Shown: in pieces, positions 38,624-47,926 of the stretch
Numbering within the stretch: position 1 is the first letter of the stretch
Layout: every line of letters starts with the position of its first letter
Source of the DNA: Lachnoclostridium sp. UBA5890
GTDB taxonomy: Bacteria; Bacillota; Clostridia; Lachnospirales; Lachnospiraceae
Assembly (NCBI GenBank): GCA_002431395.1
Contig: DJEU01000065.1
Coordinates: 1-64,000, forward strand
Direction of reading: 5' to 3'
DNA length: 64,000 bases
Made by a program: the position numbers and the translations under genes
The notes under the pieces: generated by a model
Told to the model about the DNA's origin: nothing
The model's database searches: none
Seen by the model: the letters and a program-made list of their open reading frames with translations, nothing else

Positions 38624-38668
38624 AGGAATGCGTAAAACAATCCTATTTCTTTATTTCCCCCGGTCAGG

Positions 38669-38696
38669 CACTATTTTCCCCTTCTTTTCATACATT
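38669..38696 (+). promoter_or_regulatory. Possible SigE-type promoter before SigK-like gene
   Basis: CACTATT (38669-38675), 13-bp spacer, CATACATT (38689-38696). The -10 fits the Bacillus SigE consensus CATACAnT exactly and the -35 partly fits kmATATT. SigE controls sigK in spore formers, which makes the match meaningful, but it is read by eye. Confidence 0.45.
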
Positions 38697-38727
38697 ATCT
38701 ATAACGCTAGTTTCTGAGGTGTCGCCA

Positions 38728-39387
38728 TTGCAATCTTTTCCTACCCCCTTGTCCGCCAAAGAGGAAGAACACTATCTCAAGCTTCATGAGCAGGGAGATA
38801 AGGAGGCCCGCCGGATCCTGATCGAGCGAAATCTGCGGCTGGTAGCTTATTTGGTAAAAAAATACAATTCGAGTGACCTGCCACAGGAAGATTTGATTTC
38901 CATCGGTACCATCGGCCTGATCAAAGCCGTGGACAGTTACAAATCCGGCAAAGGTGTCCGCCTTGCAACCTACGCCTCACGCTGTATCGACAATGAACTT
39001 CTCATGACTTTCCGCAGTGCGAAAAAACAAGCGAAAGAAATTTCTCTCTCGGAACCGATCAATGGAGAAGACAGCGATGGAAATACACTGCAGTTACTGG
39101 ATCTTTTGGAAACGAACGATGAAGATGTCGCAGAACGGCTCGAATTTGAAGAAAACGCGAGAAAAATATACCAGTATTTGGAAACCGTTCTCACCAAACG
39201 GGAACGCGATATCATTCGTATGCGTTACGGACTTCCCACACATCACCGCAGTCAGGAGCGGACGGAGATCACGCAGCGGGAAATCGCCAAAAAATACGGC
39301 ATCAGTCGCAGTTATGTAAGCCGGATTGAAAAGCGGGCATTGGAAAAACTTCGTGAGGCCTATGAAAATGACAAACCAAAAACTTGA
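38728..39387 (+). CDS. sigK: SigK-like RNA polymerase sigma factor
   Basis: 219-aa sigma-70 family protein. Region 2 reads RNLRLVAYLVKKY ... DLISIGTIGLIKAVDSYKSGKGVRLATYASRCIDNELLM, and region 4 ends with GISRSYVSRIEKRALEKLR, both close to sporulation SigK/SigE. No sign of a skin-type interruption: the gene is one frame. I chose a TTG start at 38728 because GAGGTG lies 7 nt upstream; the longer ATG frame from 38617 has no binding site and would add sequence unlike sigma factors. The next gene starts before this one ends, so they are cotranscribed. SigK identity versus a related sigma is moderately sure. Confidence 0.85.
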   Translation: MQSFPTPLSAKEEEHYLKLHEQGDKEARRILIERNLRLVAYLVKKYNSSDLPQEDLISIGTIGLIKAVDSYKSGKGVRLATYASRCIDNELLMTFRSAKKQAKEISLSEPINGEDSDGNTLQLLDLLETNDEDVAERLEFEENARKIYQYLETVLTKRERDIIRMRYGLPTHHRSQERTEITQREIAKKYGISRSYVSRIEKRALEKLREAYENDKPKT

Positions 39388-41044
39388 AACCGCTTTGGAG
39401 CTTGCCCTGTCTGTTCCGTCTTCCGTGCGCGCCAAAAGTCCCTCTCTGGAAACCGGCTATTCACCGGAAACACAGTCGTGGGAATTGATCATCCGCTATT
39501 CCGGCGACCTGGTTTTGCCAGAGGATGTCACCCTCGTCTCCCTGTTTGGCGGTTACGGAATCCTGTATCTGCCTGAAAACCGGATTAACGAAATTTCTGC
39601 TCTTCCCCAGATTGAATACATTGAAAAACCAAAACGGCTGTCGTTTTCCCTTGCAGGAGCCAAAGCGGCAGCGTGCATCCCTCCCGTCACAAGACCCCCG
39701 AAAAATCTGACGGGAGAAAATGTCCTGATCGGTATCATTGACAGCGGCATCGACATCTATCACCCGGACTTTCGCAACGAAGATGGGACGACGCGCATTG
39801 TAAATCTGTGGGATCAGACCCTCGGACAGGTATTTTCCGAAGAAGAGATCAATGCTGCCCTGCTTGCAGACGATGATTCATTTCCGAGCAAAGATCTTTC
39901 GGGACACGGTACTCATGTCGCCGGCATCTCCGCCGGAAATGGGCGTGCCAGTGGTGGGCTTTACGCCGGTGTTGCGACAAAAAGCCGGCTGATTGTGGTA
40001 AAACTTGGAAATCTTCTTCCGGATGCCTTTCCGCGTACTACGGAACTGATGACCGCTCTGGATTATTGTGTCAGACGTTCTCTGGAACTCCAGATGCCGC
40101 TCGCCCTCAACCTCAGTTTTGGAAATAATTATGGCAGTCATACCGGATTTTCGCTATTGGAAACCTATCTCGATACCATAGCCACAATCGGGCGTACAAC
40201 GATTGCTGTCGGCACCGGAAACGAAGGAAATCTCGGGCGACATGCTTCGGATACGCTGTCGCAGGCACCTATTTCCAGAGAGCTTTCCGTCGCCCCGGGG
40301 GAAACTTCATTAAATATCCAGCTTTGGAAAGATTTTTCCGATGAATTTCAGATCCGTCTCACTGCCCCATCCGGCGAATCGGTATTTCTCAATGAAAATT
40401 ACATCGGTGCCTATCAGACGCGCCTCGACAATACCGATCTGTACTGGTTCTTCGGAGAACCCTCTCCCTACCAGATCTTTCAGGAAATTTATGTAGAAAT
40501 GCTTCCTCCCGCCGGCCAGCAGACGATTGCGGAAGGACTTTGGACCTGGCAGCTGATCCCGGTCAACATCCGAAATGGACGTTTCGATCTTTGGCTGCCC
40601 TCTTCCGCCAGCATTAATCCGCAGACGCGCTTTCTCGTCGCAGATCCGGAAACCTCTCTCACCATCCCCTCCACTGCCTTCCGTCCGATCACGGTCGCGG
40701 CCTACGACAGCAATGCCAATCAGCTTGCTTCCTTTTCCGGGCAGGGATTTACCGCCCTTTCGCTTACTAAACCGGATCTGGCCGCCCCCGGTGTCAATAT
40801 CACAAGTGCTTCGGTCGGCGGCGGGTACAATGCCCGCTCCGGTACCTCGATGGCAACTCCGTTTGTAACCGGAAGCGCCGCCCTTCTGATGCAGTACGGA
40901 ATCGTTCAGGGCAATGATCCATTTCTTTACGGGCAAAAAATAAAAGCCTGGCTCATCCGCGGAGCCAGACCACTGCCTGCCTTGCGCACTTACCCCAATC
41001 CACAGATCGGCTGGGGCGTTTTGTGCCTCAACGATTCATTTTAA
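39368..41044 (+). CDS. Csp-like S8 serine protease with inserted jellyroll domain
   Basis: 558-aa subtilase. An N-terminal prodomain-like region (residues 1-95) precedes the catalytic domain: Asp125 (IIDSGID), His180 (GHGTHVAG), Asn285 (GTGNEG), Ser494 (SGTSMATP). About 130 residues between the Asn and Ser motifs (roughly 300-430, ELSVAPGETSLNIQLW ... DLWLPSS) form a predicted jellyroll insertion. This plan is that of clostridial Csp germination proteases, CspB type. No signal peptide. ATG at 39368 lies 9 nt after GAGG and overlaps the sigma gene by 20 nt. All three catalytic residues are intact. Confidence 0.87.
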   Translation: MTNQKLETALELALSVPSSVRAKSPSLETGYSPETQSWELIIRYSGDLVLPEDVTLVSLFGGYGILYLPENRINEISALPQIEYIEKPKRLSFSLAGAKAAACIPPVTRPPKNLTGENVLIGIIDSGIDIYHPDFRNEDGTTRIVNLWDQTLGQVFSEEEINAALLADDDSFPSKDLSGHGTHVAGISAGNGRASGGLYAGVATKSRLIVVKLGNLLPDAFPRTTELMTALDYCVRRSLELQMPLALNLSFGNNYGSHTGFSLLETYLDTIATIGRTTIAVGTGNEGNLGRHASDTLSQAPISRELSVAPGETSLNIQLWKDFSDEFQIRLTAPSGESVFLNENYIGAYQTRLDNTDLYWFFGEPSPYQIFQEIYVEMLPPAGQQTIAEGLWTWQLIPVNIRNGRFDLWLPSSASINPQTRFLVADPETSLTIPSTAFRPITVAAYDSNANQLASFSGQGFTALSLTKPDLAAPGVNITSASVGGGYNARSGTSMATPFVTGSAALLMQYGIVQGNDPFLYGQKIKAWLIRGARPLPALRTYPNPQIGWGVLCLNDSF

Positions 41045-41052
41045 TAGTTTCT

Positions 41053-41242
41053 GTAACTATTCAGGATCAATGCATGGAAATCAATGAATCGTCGTGCTTG
41101 CACGTAAGAGACTTTGACTTCCATGCATTGATCCTAATAGGGCTCCCCCCTCCCCATATGAGCATTTTTAGCCTTGTCAAAGGCGGGAAAGAACACGAAG
41201 TGTTCGAAATGCGAATGTGTGGGAGGGGGCCTGAATAGTTAC
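41053..41242. repeat. 190-bp element with 13-bp terminal inverted repeats
   Basis: Ends are GTAACTATTCAGG and CCTGAATAGTTAC, a perfect 13-bp inverted pair. Inside is a second perfect pair AGGATCAATGCATGGA / TCCATGCATTGATCCT, then a C-rich tract and a matching G-rich tract. No protein gene. The right end supplies the folA stop codon. A shortened copy is at 3033-3079. The structure is like a small non-autonomous mobile element or a family of structured terminators. Confidence 0.65.
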
Positions 41243-41724
41243 CGCTTTCTTTCATACGTTACAAACGCAAAACCATCGCGCTTATTTTCTTCCATTTTTT
41301 TCCATTCTCCATTCGATAAAAAATCAGGGAAATAAGCATCCGCGTCACATTTTTCTGCCACTTCGGTAAGATACAGTTTCGATGCCAGCGGAAGAAACTC
41401 CCGGTAAACCTGCTCACCCCCGGTGACATAAACATCTCCGGGCAGTTTCTCCAGCTCGACAAGTGCCTCTTCAACCGAAGTTACCCAGATGACATTTTCC
41501 GTGTTTTCGTGCTTCTTGTGACTGAGTACAATGTGCGTCCGCTCCAGAAGCGGCCGGCCTCCGGGAAAACTTTCCAATGTCTTACGTCCCATGACAACCA
41601 CATTATGAAGCGTATGGCTGCGAAACCACGCCATATCTTCCTTGATATGAAACAGCAGTTTTCCGTTCTTTCCAATGCCAAGATCCGATGCCACCGCTGC
41701 GATCATCCGTATTTCCTTTGCCAT
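41239..41724 (-). CDS. folA: Dihydrofolate reductase
   Basis: Reduces dihydrofolate to tetrahydrofolate with NADPH. 161 aa, normal size. Motifs: MIAAVASDLGIGKNGKLLFHIKEDM region with the active-site acid, VVMGRKTLESFPGGRPL (NADPH binding), and VTGGEQVYREFL. ATG at 41724 follows the hflX stop by 2 nt with GGGGTGAT upstream; an ATG at 41706 with AAAGGA 7 nt before it is an equally good start. The stop codon lies within a repeat element. Confidence 0.94.
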   Translation of the reverse strand: MAKEIRMIAAVASDLGIGKNGKLLFHIKEDMAWFRSHTLHNVVVMGRKTLESFPGGRPLLERTHIVLSHKKHENTENVIWVTSVEEALVELEKLPGDVYVTGGEQVYREFLPLASKLYLTEVAEKCDADAYFPDFLSNGEWKKMEENKRDGFAFVTYERKR

Positions 41725-41728
41725 CCGA

Positions 41729-43009
41729 TCACCCCATCACTTTGCCGACATAAGCGGCTGGCACTGCCGCCTCGACGTAGATGCCGTCTTCCCGGTATTC
41801 TTCCGTATCCAGTCTGCCATATTCACGTATGATCTGAATCTTGCCCGCTTCCTGATAGGAAAACGTCTTCTCGATGCGAACAAAATCCTCATTCAGAATC
41901 TTCTCAATCTTTTCAAGAAGTTCGTCAAATCCCTGTTTCTTTTTCGCGGAAAGTAGCTGGACATCTTTGCTTTTTGCATCTTTAAATAAAAGCGGATCCA
42001 CACTCTTTCCTTCTGCCTGCAGCCGGTCAATTTTGTTAAATACTGTCAAAACCGGTTTGTCCTGTACATCCAGATTTTTCAGCGTCTCATAAACGACATT
42101 CATATGCGTCTCATAATGTTCGTCCGAGCAGTCCACGACATGCAGTATCATATCCGCGTATCTTGCTTCTTCCAGTGTACTTCGGAATGCCTGGATCAGA
42201 TGATGCGGCAGTTTATTGATAAAACCAACCGTGTCCGTAAACAAAATCTTCTGTCCATTTTCCAATTCATAACTTCTCGTCGTCGGATCCAGTGTCGCAA
42301 AAAGCATGTCCTCTTCCAGCACGTCCGAATGTGTTAAAGCATTCAAAAGTGTTGATTTTCCGGCATTTGTGTATCCAACGATTGCCACAACTTTGCTTCC
42401 ATTGTTGAGGCGTTGTTTGCGCATTGTCTCACGGGTTGCCACGACACTTTTTAACTGCCGGTTGAGCATTGAGATCCGTTCACGGATGAGACGGCGGTCC
42501 AGTTCCAGTTTTTTCTCTCCGGGTCCTCTGGTGCCGATACCACCGCTGCTGCCCGCCGCACCACCGCCGATCCTAGACAGCGATTTTCCAAGTCCGGTCA
42601 GTCGGGAAGCACGATAGCGAAGCTGGGCGAGTTCCACCTGCAATTTTCCCTCACTCGTACTCGCATGCGCGGCAAAAATATCCAAAATCAACACCGTCCG
42701 GTCAATGACTTTACAGCCAAGTTCTTCCTGCAAATTCCCAATCTGCGCCGGCGACAGCTCATCGTCACTGATCACCGTATCTGCCTCGTACAGATGGACC
42801 AACTCCCGCAACTCCTCAATTTTTCCCTTTCCGATATACGTTCCCGCATGAACCGCCTCCCGGTTCTGGATCAGAGTTCCCACCGTCTCCGCGCCGGCGG
42901 TATCCGCAAGTTCCGCAAGTTCGGCAAGTGAAGCCTCAACCTCCGATCCATCCCCAAGGTCTACTGCGATCAAAATAACCCGTTCTTTTCGTTCTCTCGT
43001 CTCTATCAT
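41729..43009 (-). CDS. hflX: GTPase HflX
   Basis: 426-aa ribosome-associated GTPase that splits stalled or hibernating ribosomes. N-terminal HflX domain (LIQNREAVHAGTYIGKGKIEEL), glycine-rich linker with GTRGPGEKKLE, and GTPase motifs GYTNAGKSTL (G1), DTVGFI (G3), NKID (G4). ATG at 43009 has GAGGA 7 nt upstream; an ATG two codons earlier is too close to the binding site. Cotranscribed with folA. Confidence 0.94.
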   Translation of the reverse strand: MIETRERKERVILIAVDLGDGSEVEASLAELAELADTAGAETVGTLIQNREAVHAGTYIGKGKIEELRELVHLYEADTVISDDELSPAQIGNLQEELGCKVIDRTVLILDIFAAHASTSEGKLQVELAQLRYRASRLTGLGKSLSRIGGGAAGSSGGIGTRGPGEKKLELDRRLIRERISMLNRQLKSVVATRETMRKQRLNNGSKVVAIVGYTNAGKSTLLNALTHSDVLEEDMLFATLDPTTRSYELENGQKILFTDTVGFINKLPHHLIQAFRSTLEEARYADMILHVVDCSDEHYETHMNVVYETLKNLDVQDKPVLTVFNKIDRLQAEGKSVDPLLFKDAKSKDVQLLSAKKKQGFDELLEKIEKILNEDFVRIEKTFSYQEAGKIQIIREYGRLDTEEYREDGIYVEAAVPAAYVGKVMG

Positions 43010-43079
43010 AAACATTTCCTCATTTCTGCCAGTCTTCTATACCCATTGTGCCGTTTTCCGAGGAAAATGTCAAGCGCAT

Positions 43080-43871
43080 TTACAAAAACAGCAGCAAACT
43101 TACCGCCATCACACCCATTCCGGAGATCAATCCATACAGCGACAGATGGTGCTCGCCGTATTCTTGCGCCGCCGGAAGCAGTTCATCAAACGAGATAAAC
43201 ACCATGATACCGGCTACACCGGCGAATATAACGCCATATACAATATCATTCATGATGGGAAGTAAGATCAGCCATCCGATCAGCGCTCCAAGTGGTTCCG
43301 CAAGCCCCGATATAAAGGAATAGTTAAATGCTTTGCATTTGGAGCCGGTCGCCTGATAGATGGGAACCGACACCGCGATACCTTCCGGTATATTATGGAT
43401 TGCGATTGCGACAACGATGGGAAGGGCTACACTTGGTTCCTGCAATGCCGATACAAACGTCGCCAGTCCTTCCGGAAAATTGTGGATTCCAATTGCCAGT
43501 GCCGTAAACACTCCCATTCGCATCAACTTCCCGGATTTCTTCTCCTCTTCTTCCACACATTTGACCTCATGCGGATTTTCCTCTGATGGGATCAGTTTAT
43601 CAATGACTGCGATCACCAGCATTCCGCCAAAAAACGCCAGAATAGTGCTCCAGTTTCCTCCCCTCTCCCCCAGCTCTGCCGTAAGCGATGTCTTTGCCTT
43701 TGCAAGAATTTCCACCAATGACACGTAGATCATCACACCTGCGGAAAATCCCAAGCTAACAGAGAGAAATTTCTTATTTGTATGTTTTGCCACAAACGCA
43801 ATGCAGCTGCCGATCCCGGTACTAAGCCCGGCAAGTGTCGTAAGTAAAAAGGCTGTAATGACTGAATTCAT
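43080..43871 (-). CDS. zupT: ZIP family divalent metal transporter, ZupT-like
   Basis: 263-aa inner-membrane zinc/iron importer with eight hydrophobic segments. The two metal-binding helices carry HNFPEGLATF and HNIPEGIAVS, diagnostic of ZupT. The cytosolic loop between TM3 and TM4 has HEVKCVEEEEKK, a likely metal-sensing stretch. GGAG precedes the ATG at 43871, and a promoter is visible at 43949-43977. Confidence 0.93.
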   Translation of the reverse strand: MNSVITAFLLTTLAGLSTGIGSCIAFVAKHTNKKFLSVSLGFSAGVMIYVSLVEILAKAKTSLTAELGERGGNWSTILAFFGGMLVIAVIDKLIPSEENPHEVKCVEEEEKKSGKLMRMGVFTALAIGIHNFPEGLATFVSALQEPSVALPIVVAIAIHNIPEGIAVSVPIYQATGSKCKAFNYSFISGLAEPLGALIGWLILLPIMNDIVYGVIFAGVAGIMVFISFDELLPAAQEYGEHHLSLYGLISGMGVMAVSLLLFL

Positions 43872-43948
43872 AAATTTTCTCCTAACTATCTTTCTTTATC
43901 TCTATGCATTCTCTCCCCAAAATGCTACTATTGTCATATAACACCGCT

Positions 43949-43977
43949 ATCATAATAGGAATTTCCCGGGTTGTCAA
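43949..43977 (-). promoter_or_regulatory. Sigma-A-type promoter of zupT
   Basis: Minus strand TTGACA (43972-43977), 17-bp spacer, TATGAT (43949-43954). Confidence 0.7.
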
Positions 43978-44009
43978 CGGTTATAAATCGTGCTTTTTTC
44001 TCGATAATA

Positions 44010-44038
44010 TTGACCTTTACCGGCGAACTTGCTATAAT
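44010..44038 (+). promoter_or_regulatory. Sigma-A-type promoter of the YoaK-like/LysR operon
   Basis: TTGACC (44010-44015), 17-bp spacer, TATAAT (44033-44038), 29 nt before the first start codon. Confidence 0.75.
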
Positions 44039-44066
44039 ACAGTTCGAAGAAAGAAGGACGATATTT

Positions 44067-44738
44067 ATGATGAAAATAACTCAAATTTCAGAATCCATCC
44101 GCTTGGGAGCACTTCTTGCAATATCCGGCGGAATGATGGATGCGTATTCATATATTATGAGAGGGCATGTATTTGCCAATGCCCAGACCGGCAACATGCT
44201 CCTTTTTGGTGTCAACCTTTCCGAAGGAAATTTTCAAACGGCATTGACCTATTTCTGCCCGATCCTTGCCTTTACGATTGGCATCATGCTGGCAGATGTT
44301 TTCCGCATGAAATCAATTGAAATGCTTCACTGGCGGCAGATTTCAGTATTGATCGAAGCGGTCATCCTGTTCGGTGTCGCTTTTATCCCTTTGCCGCTCA
44401 ATCTTCTGGCAAACAGCCTGACTTCCCTTGCCTGCGGCATTCAGGTCGAAAGTTTTCGAAAGATTCACGGACGCGGCATCGCCACGACAATGTGTATCGG
44501 AAACCTGCGAAGTGCCACGCAGAATATGTGTGATTATTTCCATACCAAAGAGAAGAAAAATCTGCGAAACGGATTTTTGTATTTTGGAATCATTACCTGC
44601 TTTATCTTAGGTGCAATACTGGGAAATCTCTGTATTATCCTGTTTCAGGAAAAGGCAATCCTTGTCAGCGCCGGACTCTTGTTTATTGCTTTTATGATCA
44701 TGTTTATTGATCTGGAGGAGAAGGGAGAAGAAATTTGA
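44067..44738 (+). CDS. YoaK/DUF1275 family membrane protein
   Basis: 223-aa integral membrane protein with six hydrophobic segments. Family-typical stretches are GGMMDAYSYIMRGHVFANAQTGN, then LACGIQVESFRK and TMCIGNLRSATQ. Function of the family is unknown; a small-molecule transport role has been suggested. I chose the ATG at 44067 (AAGGA 8 nt upstream) and not the open frame from 43971, which would include the promoter. The stop overlaps the LysR start. Confidence 0.85.
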   Translation: MMKITQISESIRLGALLAISGGMMDAYSYIMRGHVFANAQTGNMLLFGVNLSEGNFQTALTYFCPILAFTIGIMLADVFRMKSIEMLHWRQISVLIEAVILFGVAFIPLPLNLLANSLTSLACGIQVESFRKIHGRGIATTMCIGNLRSATQNMCDYFHTKEKKNLRNGFLYFGIITCFILGAILGNLCIILFQEKAILVSAGLLFIAFMIMFIDLEEKGEEI

Positions 44739-45631
44739 CATTACAGCAATTAAAATACATTGTATTAGTGGCAGAAAAAGGAAATATCACGGATGCTGCC
44801 AAGGCTCTGTACATCTCCCAGCCAAGTCTGACGGCTGCCATCAAAGAATTGGAAAAAGAAATGAATATTCAGATCTTTGACCGCACCAATAAAGGCGTTC
44901 ATGTCTCCAAAGAAGGGGAACTTTTTTTAGGCTATGCGAGACAGATTCTGGAACAGGTCTATCTTCTGGAGGATCATTATAAAAATGAGGGAACACGAAA
45001 ACAGGAATTTTGTATCTCAACGCAGCATTATTCTTTTGCCGTCAATGCGTTTGTCGATCTGATCAAAGAATACGGGCAGAACGAATACGATTTTTCTCTC
45101 CGGGAAACTCAGACTTATGAGATCATCGAGGATGTTGCGCGGATGAAAAGTGAGATCGGTATATTGTATCTGGATTCTTTTAACGAGCCTGTTATCCGCA
45201 AATTATTGAAGACCAGCCAGCTGCAGTTTGAACCTTTGTTTACAGCCAGACCACATATTTTTATCAGCAGTAGTCATCCGCTGGCGCAAAAGAAAGAAAT
45301 TTCATTGCAAGAATTATCGCCCTATCCATATCTTTCGTTTGAACAGGGCGACCATAATTCGTTTTATTTTTCGGAAGAGTTATTTAGTACCGAAGTACGC
45401 GAAAAAAATATCCGTGTCCGGGATCGTGCGACTCTTTTCAATCTACTGATTGGTTTAAATGGCTATACCATCTGCAGCGGTGTCATTGACTCCGAGCTCA
45501 ATGGCAGCAACATCGTCGCCGTTTCTCTGCGGGAATCCGGCGAGATGCACATTGGCTACATCACACACCGAAGCAACTCACGAAGTCCGCTTGGTGCATT
45601 TTATCTGGAAGCCTTAAAAAAATATATCTGA
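44735..45631 (+). CDS. LysR family transcriptional regulator
   Basis: 298 aa. N-terminal winged HTH (LQQLKYIVLVAEKGNITDAA, SQPSLTAAIKELEKEM) and a C-terminal periplasmic-binding-like effector domain. TTG start at 44735 overlaps the stop of the YoaK-like gene, with AAGGGAG upstream. Target and effector unknown; being cotranscribed with the membrane protein, it may control that operon. It is convergent with copA, 27 nt apart. Confidence 0.9.
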   Translation: MTLQQLKYIVLVAEKGNITDAAKALYISQPSLTAAIKELEKEMNIQIFDRTNKGVHVSKEGELFLGYARQILEQVYLLEDHYKNEGTRKQEFCISTQHYSFAVNAFVDLIKEYGQNEYDFSLRETQTYEIIEDVARMKSEIGILYLDSFNEPVIRKLLKTSQLQFEPLFTARPHIFISSSHPLAQKKEISLQELSPYPYLSFEQGDHNSFYFSEELFSTEVREKNIRVRDRATLFNLLIGLNGYTICSGVIDSELNGSNIVAVSLRESGEMHIGYITHRSNSRSPLGAFYLEALKKYI

Positions 45632-45658
45632 AACTATATTTTTCTATTGACAAATCTA

Positions 45659-47914
45659 TTACTTTATTATCGTATTCAGTCTCAGCGCATTGGAAACCAC
45701 GCAGAAACTGCTTAAACTCATCGCTGCTGCGCCAAACATCGGATTCAATGTGAGTCCAAATGGGATCAAAAGTCCGGCTGCCAGCGGTATTCCGATGGTG
45801 TTATAGAAAAATGCCCAAAACAGGTTCTGATGGATATTGCGGAGTGTCTTCCGGCTGATCCGGATGGCCTGTGGCACATCGGATAACTGGCTCTTCATCA
45901 ATACGATCTCTGCCGCATCGATTGCCACATCGGTTCCTGCCCCGATTGCGATACCAATGTTTGCCCTTGTCAATGCCGGCGCATCGTTGATTCCGTCGCC
46001 CACCATCGCCACTTCGCCTTTTTTACGAAGTTTACGGACAACTGCCTCTTTGCCATCCGGCAGTACACCTGCGATTACTTCATCGACACCTGCCTGCTCA
46101 CCGATGGCTTTTGCCGTGCGCTCATTGTCGCCGGTCAGCATGACAACGCGGATTCCCATCTCTTTTAATTCACGGATGGCTTCTGCACTGTCTTCTTTCA
46201 TCACGTCTGCTACTGCGATCATTCCCTGCAGCACACCATCTTTCGCAAATAATAACGGCGTTTTTCCTTCTTCTGCCAGTTTCTCAGCACGCTCTTTCAT
46301 TGCGGCACTCACTTCTGACAAATTCTGGATATACGCAAAACTTCCACCGACAAGTTTTGCCTGGTCGGCAACACGAACTGCTTCCAGCCCATTGCCCGGA
46401 AGTGCTTGGAATTCTGTTACTTCTTCGTTTTCCATACCCTCTTCTTCTGCCTTTTGCAAAATGGCTTTCGCAAGAGGGTGTTCGCTTCCTTTTTCCAAAG
46501 AATATGCCATCTGTAAAAGTTCTTTTTCCGAAATGCCATCTGCCGGACAGATATCTGTCACTTTCGGTTCACCGGCTGTGATCGTACCCGTTTTATCCAG
46601 CGCCACGATCTTTACTTTTCCGGCTTCTTCCAGCGCTGCCGCATTTTTAAAGAGGATTCCTTTCTTTGCTGCACGGCCGTTTCCAACCATGATCGCTACC
46701 GGTGTCGCAAGTCCGAGCGCACACGGACAGCTGATAACGAGTACGGAAATTCCTCTGGCGATCGCAAAGCCAAATTCTTTTCCGAGAAGCATCCATACAA
46801 TGGTTGTAATCACTGCGATGGAGATAACTACCGGTACAAATACGCCCGATACTTTGTCCGCAATCTTTGCGATCGGCGCTTTCGTCGCCGCCGCATCGCT
46901 TACCATCTGAATGATCTGCTGAAGTGTCGTATCTTCGCCGACACGAACTGCTTCACAGCGGAGCAGTCCGGACTGGTTCATTGTCGCCGCCGAAACTTCG
47001 TCTCCTGCTGCCTTATCTACCGGAATGCTTTCGCCGGTAAGTGCCGCTTCATTGACCGCACTGTTTCCTTCAAGGACAACGCCATCTACCGGAATACTCT
47101 CACCCGGTCTTACTACAAAGACATCGCCCATTTTTACCTGCTCGATCGGAATCTCAACTTCTTTTCCATCCCGAATGACATTCGCTTTTTTCGGAGCCAG
47201 ACGCATAAGACTTTTCAGCGCATCGGTCGTCTTTCCCTTCGAATGGGCTTCTAACATCTTTCCTACGGTGATCAATGTAAGAATCATTGCCGCTGACTCA
47301 AAATAAAATTCCATCATATAGTGCATGACAGCAGCGTCATCTCCTGCCACCTGCGCAGCGGTCATTTCAAATAACGCAAAGGTGCTGTACAAGAACGCAG
47401 CGGACGAACCGAGTGCCACCAGTGTATCCATATTCGGTGCCCGGTGCCACAAACTTTTGAATCCGGAGATGAAAAACTTCTGGTTGATCACCATAATGAT
47501 GACCGTCAGCAAAAGCTGGGTCAGCCCCATCGCCACATGGTTATTGTCGTAAAAATGCGGAAGCGGCCAGCCCCACATCATATGTCCCATGGAAAAATAC
47601 ATGAGAATGATCAAAAATCCCAAAGATGCAAATAATCGCTTTTTTAACACGGGCGTATCGTGATCTTCCAACGCTTCTTCTGCCTCCATCTGCATGGACG
47701 CTCCTGCTGCTTCCGCGCCCTTTACCGATGCACCATATCCGGCATTCTTCACCGCCGCAATGATCGTCTCATCCGATACACTTCCTTCGACCCCCATCGA
47801 ATTTGTCAAAAGGCTGACCGAGCAGGATGTCACTCCATCCAGCTTGGAAACCGCCTTTTCTACACGGATGCTGCATGCGGCACAACTCATGCCTGTCACA
47901 TTAAACTGTCGCAT
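45659..47914 (-). CDS. copA: Copper-exporting P-type ATPase
   Basis: 751-aa P1B ATPase exporting Cu(I). One N-terminal HMA domain with GMSCAAC (Cys11, Cys14), then eight predicted membrane helices, LTGES actuator loop, the transport-site CPC (ISCPCALGLATP), phosphorylation site DKTGT, SEHPLA nucleotide-binding motif and GDGINDAPAL hinge. It follows copZ by 12 nt and is controlled by the CsoR-type operator upstream of copZ. Confidence 0.95.
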   Translation of the reverse strand: MRQFNVTGMSCAACSIRVEKAVSKLDGVTSCSVSLLTNSMGVEGSVSDETIIAAVKNAGYGASVKGAEAAGASMQMEAEEALEDHDTPVLKKRLFASLGFLIILMYFSMGHMMWGWPLPHFYDNNHVAMGLTQLLLTVIIMVINQKFFISGFKSLWHRAPNMDTLVALGSSAAFLYSTFALFEMTAAQVAGDDAAVMHYMMEFYFESAAMILTLITVGKMLEAHSKGKTTDALKSLMRLAPKKANVIRDGKEVEIPIEQVKMGDVFVVRPGESIPVDGVVLEGNSAVNEAALTGESIPVDKAAGDEVSAATMNQSGLLRCEAVRVGEDTTLQQIIQMVSDAAATKAPIAKIADKVSGVFVPVVISIAVITTIVWMLLGKEFGFAIARGISVLVISCPCALGLATPVAIMVGNGRAAKKGILFKNAAALEEAGKVKIVALDKTGTITAGEPKVTDICPADGISEKELLQMAYSLEKGSEHPLAKAILQKAEEEGMENEEVTEFQALPGNGLEAVRVADQAKLVGGSFAYIQNLSEVSAAMKERAEKLAEEGKTPLLFAKDGVLQGMIAVADVMKEDSAEAIRELKEMGIRVVMLTGDNERTAKAIGEQAGVDEVIAGVLPDGKEAVVRKLRKKGEVAMVGDGINDAPALTRANIGIAIGAGTDVAIDAAEIVLMKSQLSDVPQAIRISRKTLRNIHQNLFWAFFYNTIGIPLAAGLLIPFGLTLNPMFGAAAMSLSSFCVVSNALRLNTIIK

Positions 47915-47926
47915 TGCCTTTTCCTC

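Noticed and set aside
38617..38727. N-terminal extension of the sigma factor from an ATG at 38617
   Set aside because: The added 37 residues do not look like a sigma factor, contain the promoter region, and lack a binding site; TTG at 38728 follows GAGGTG.
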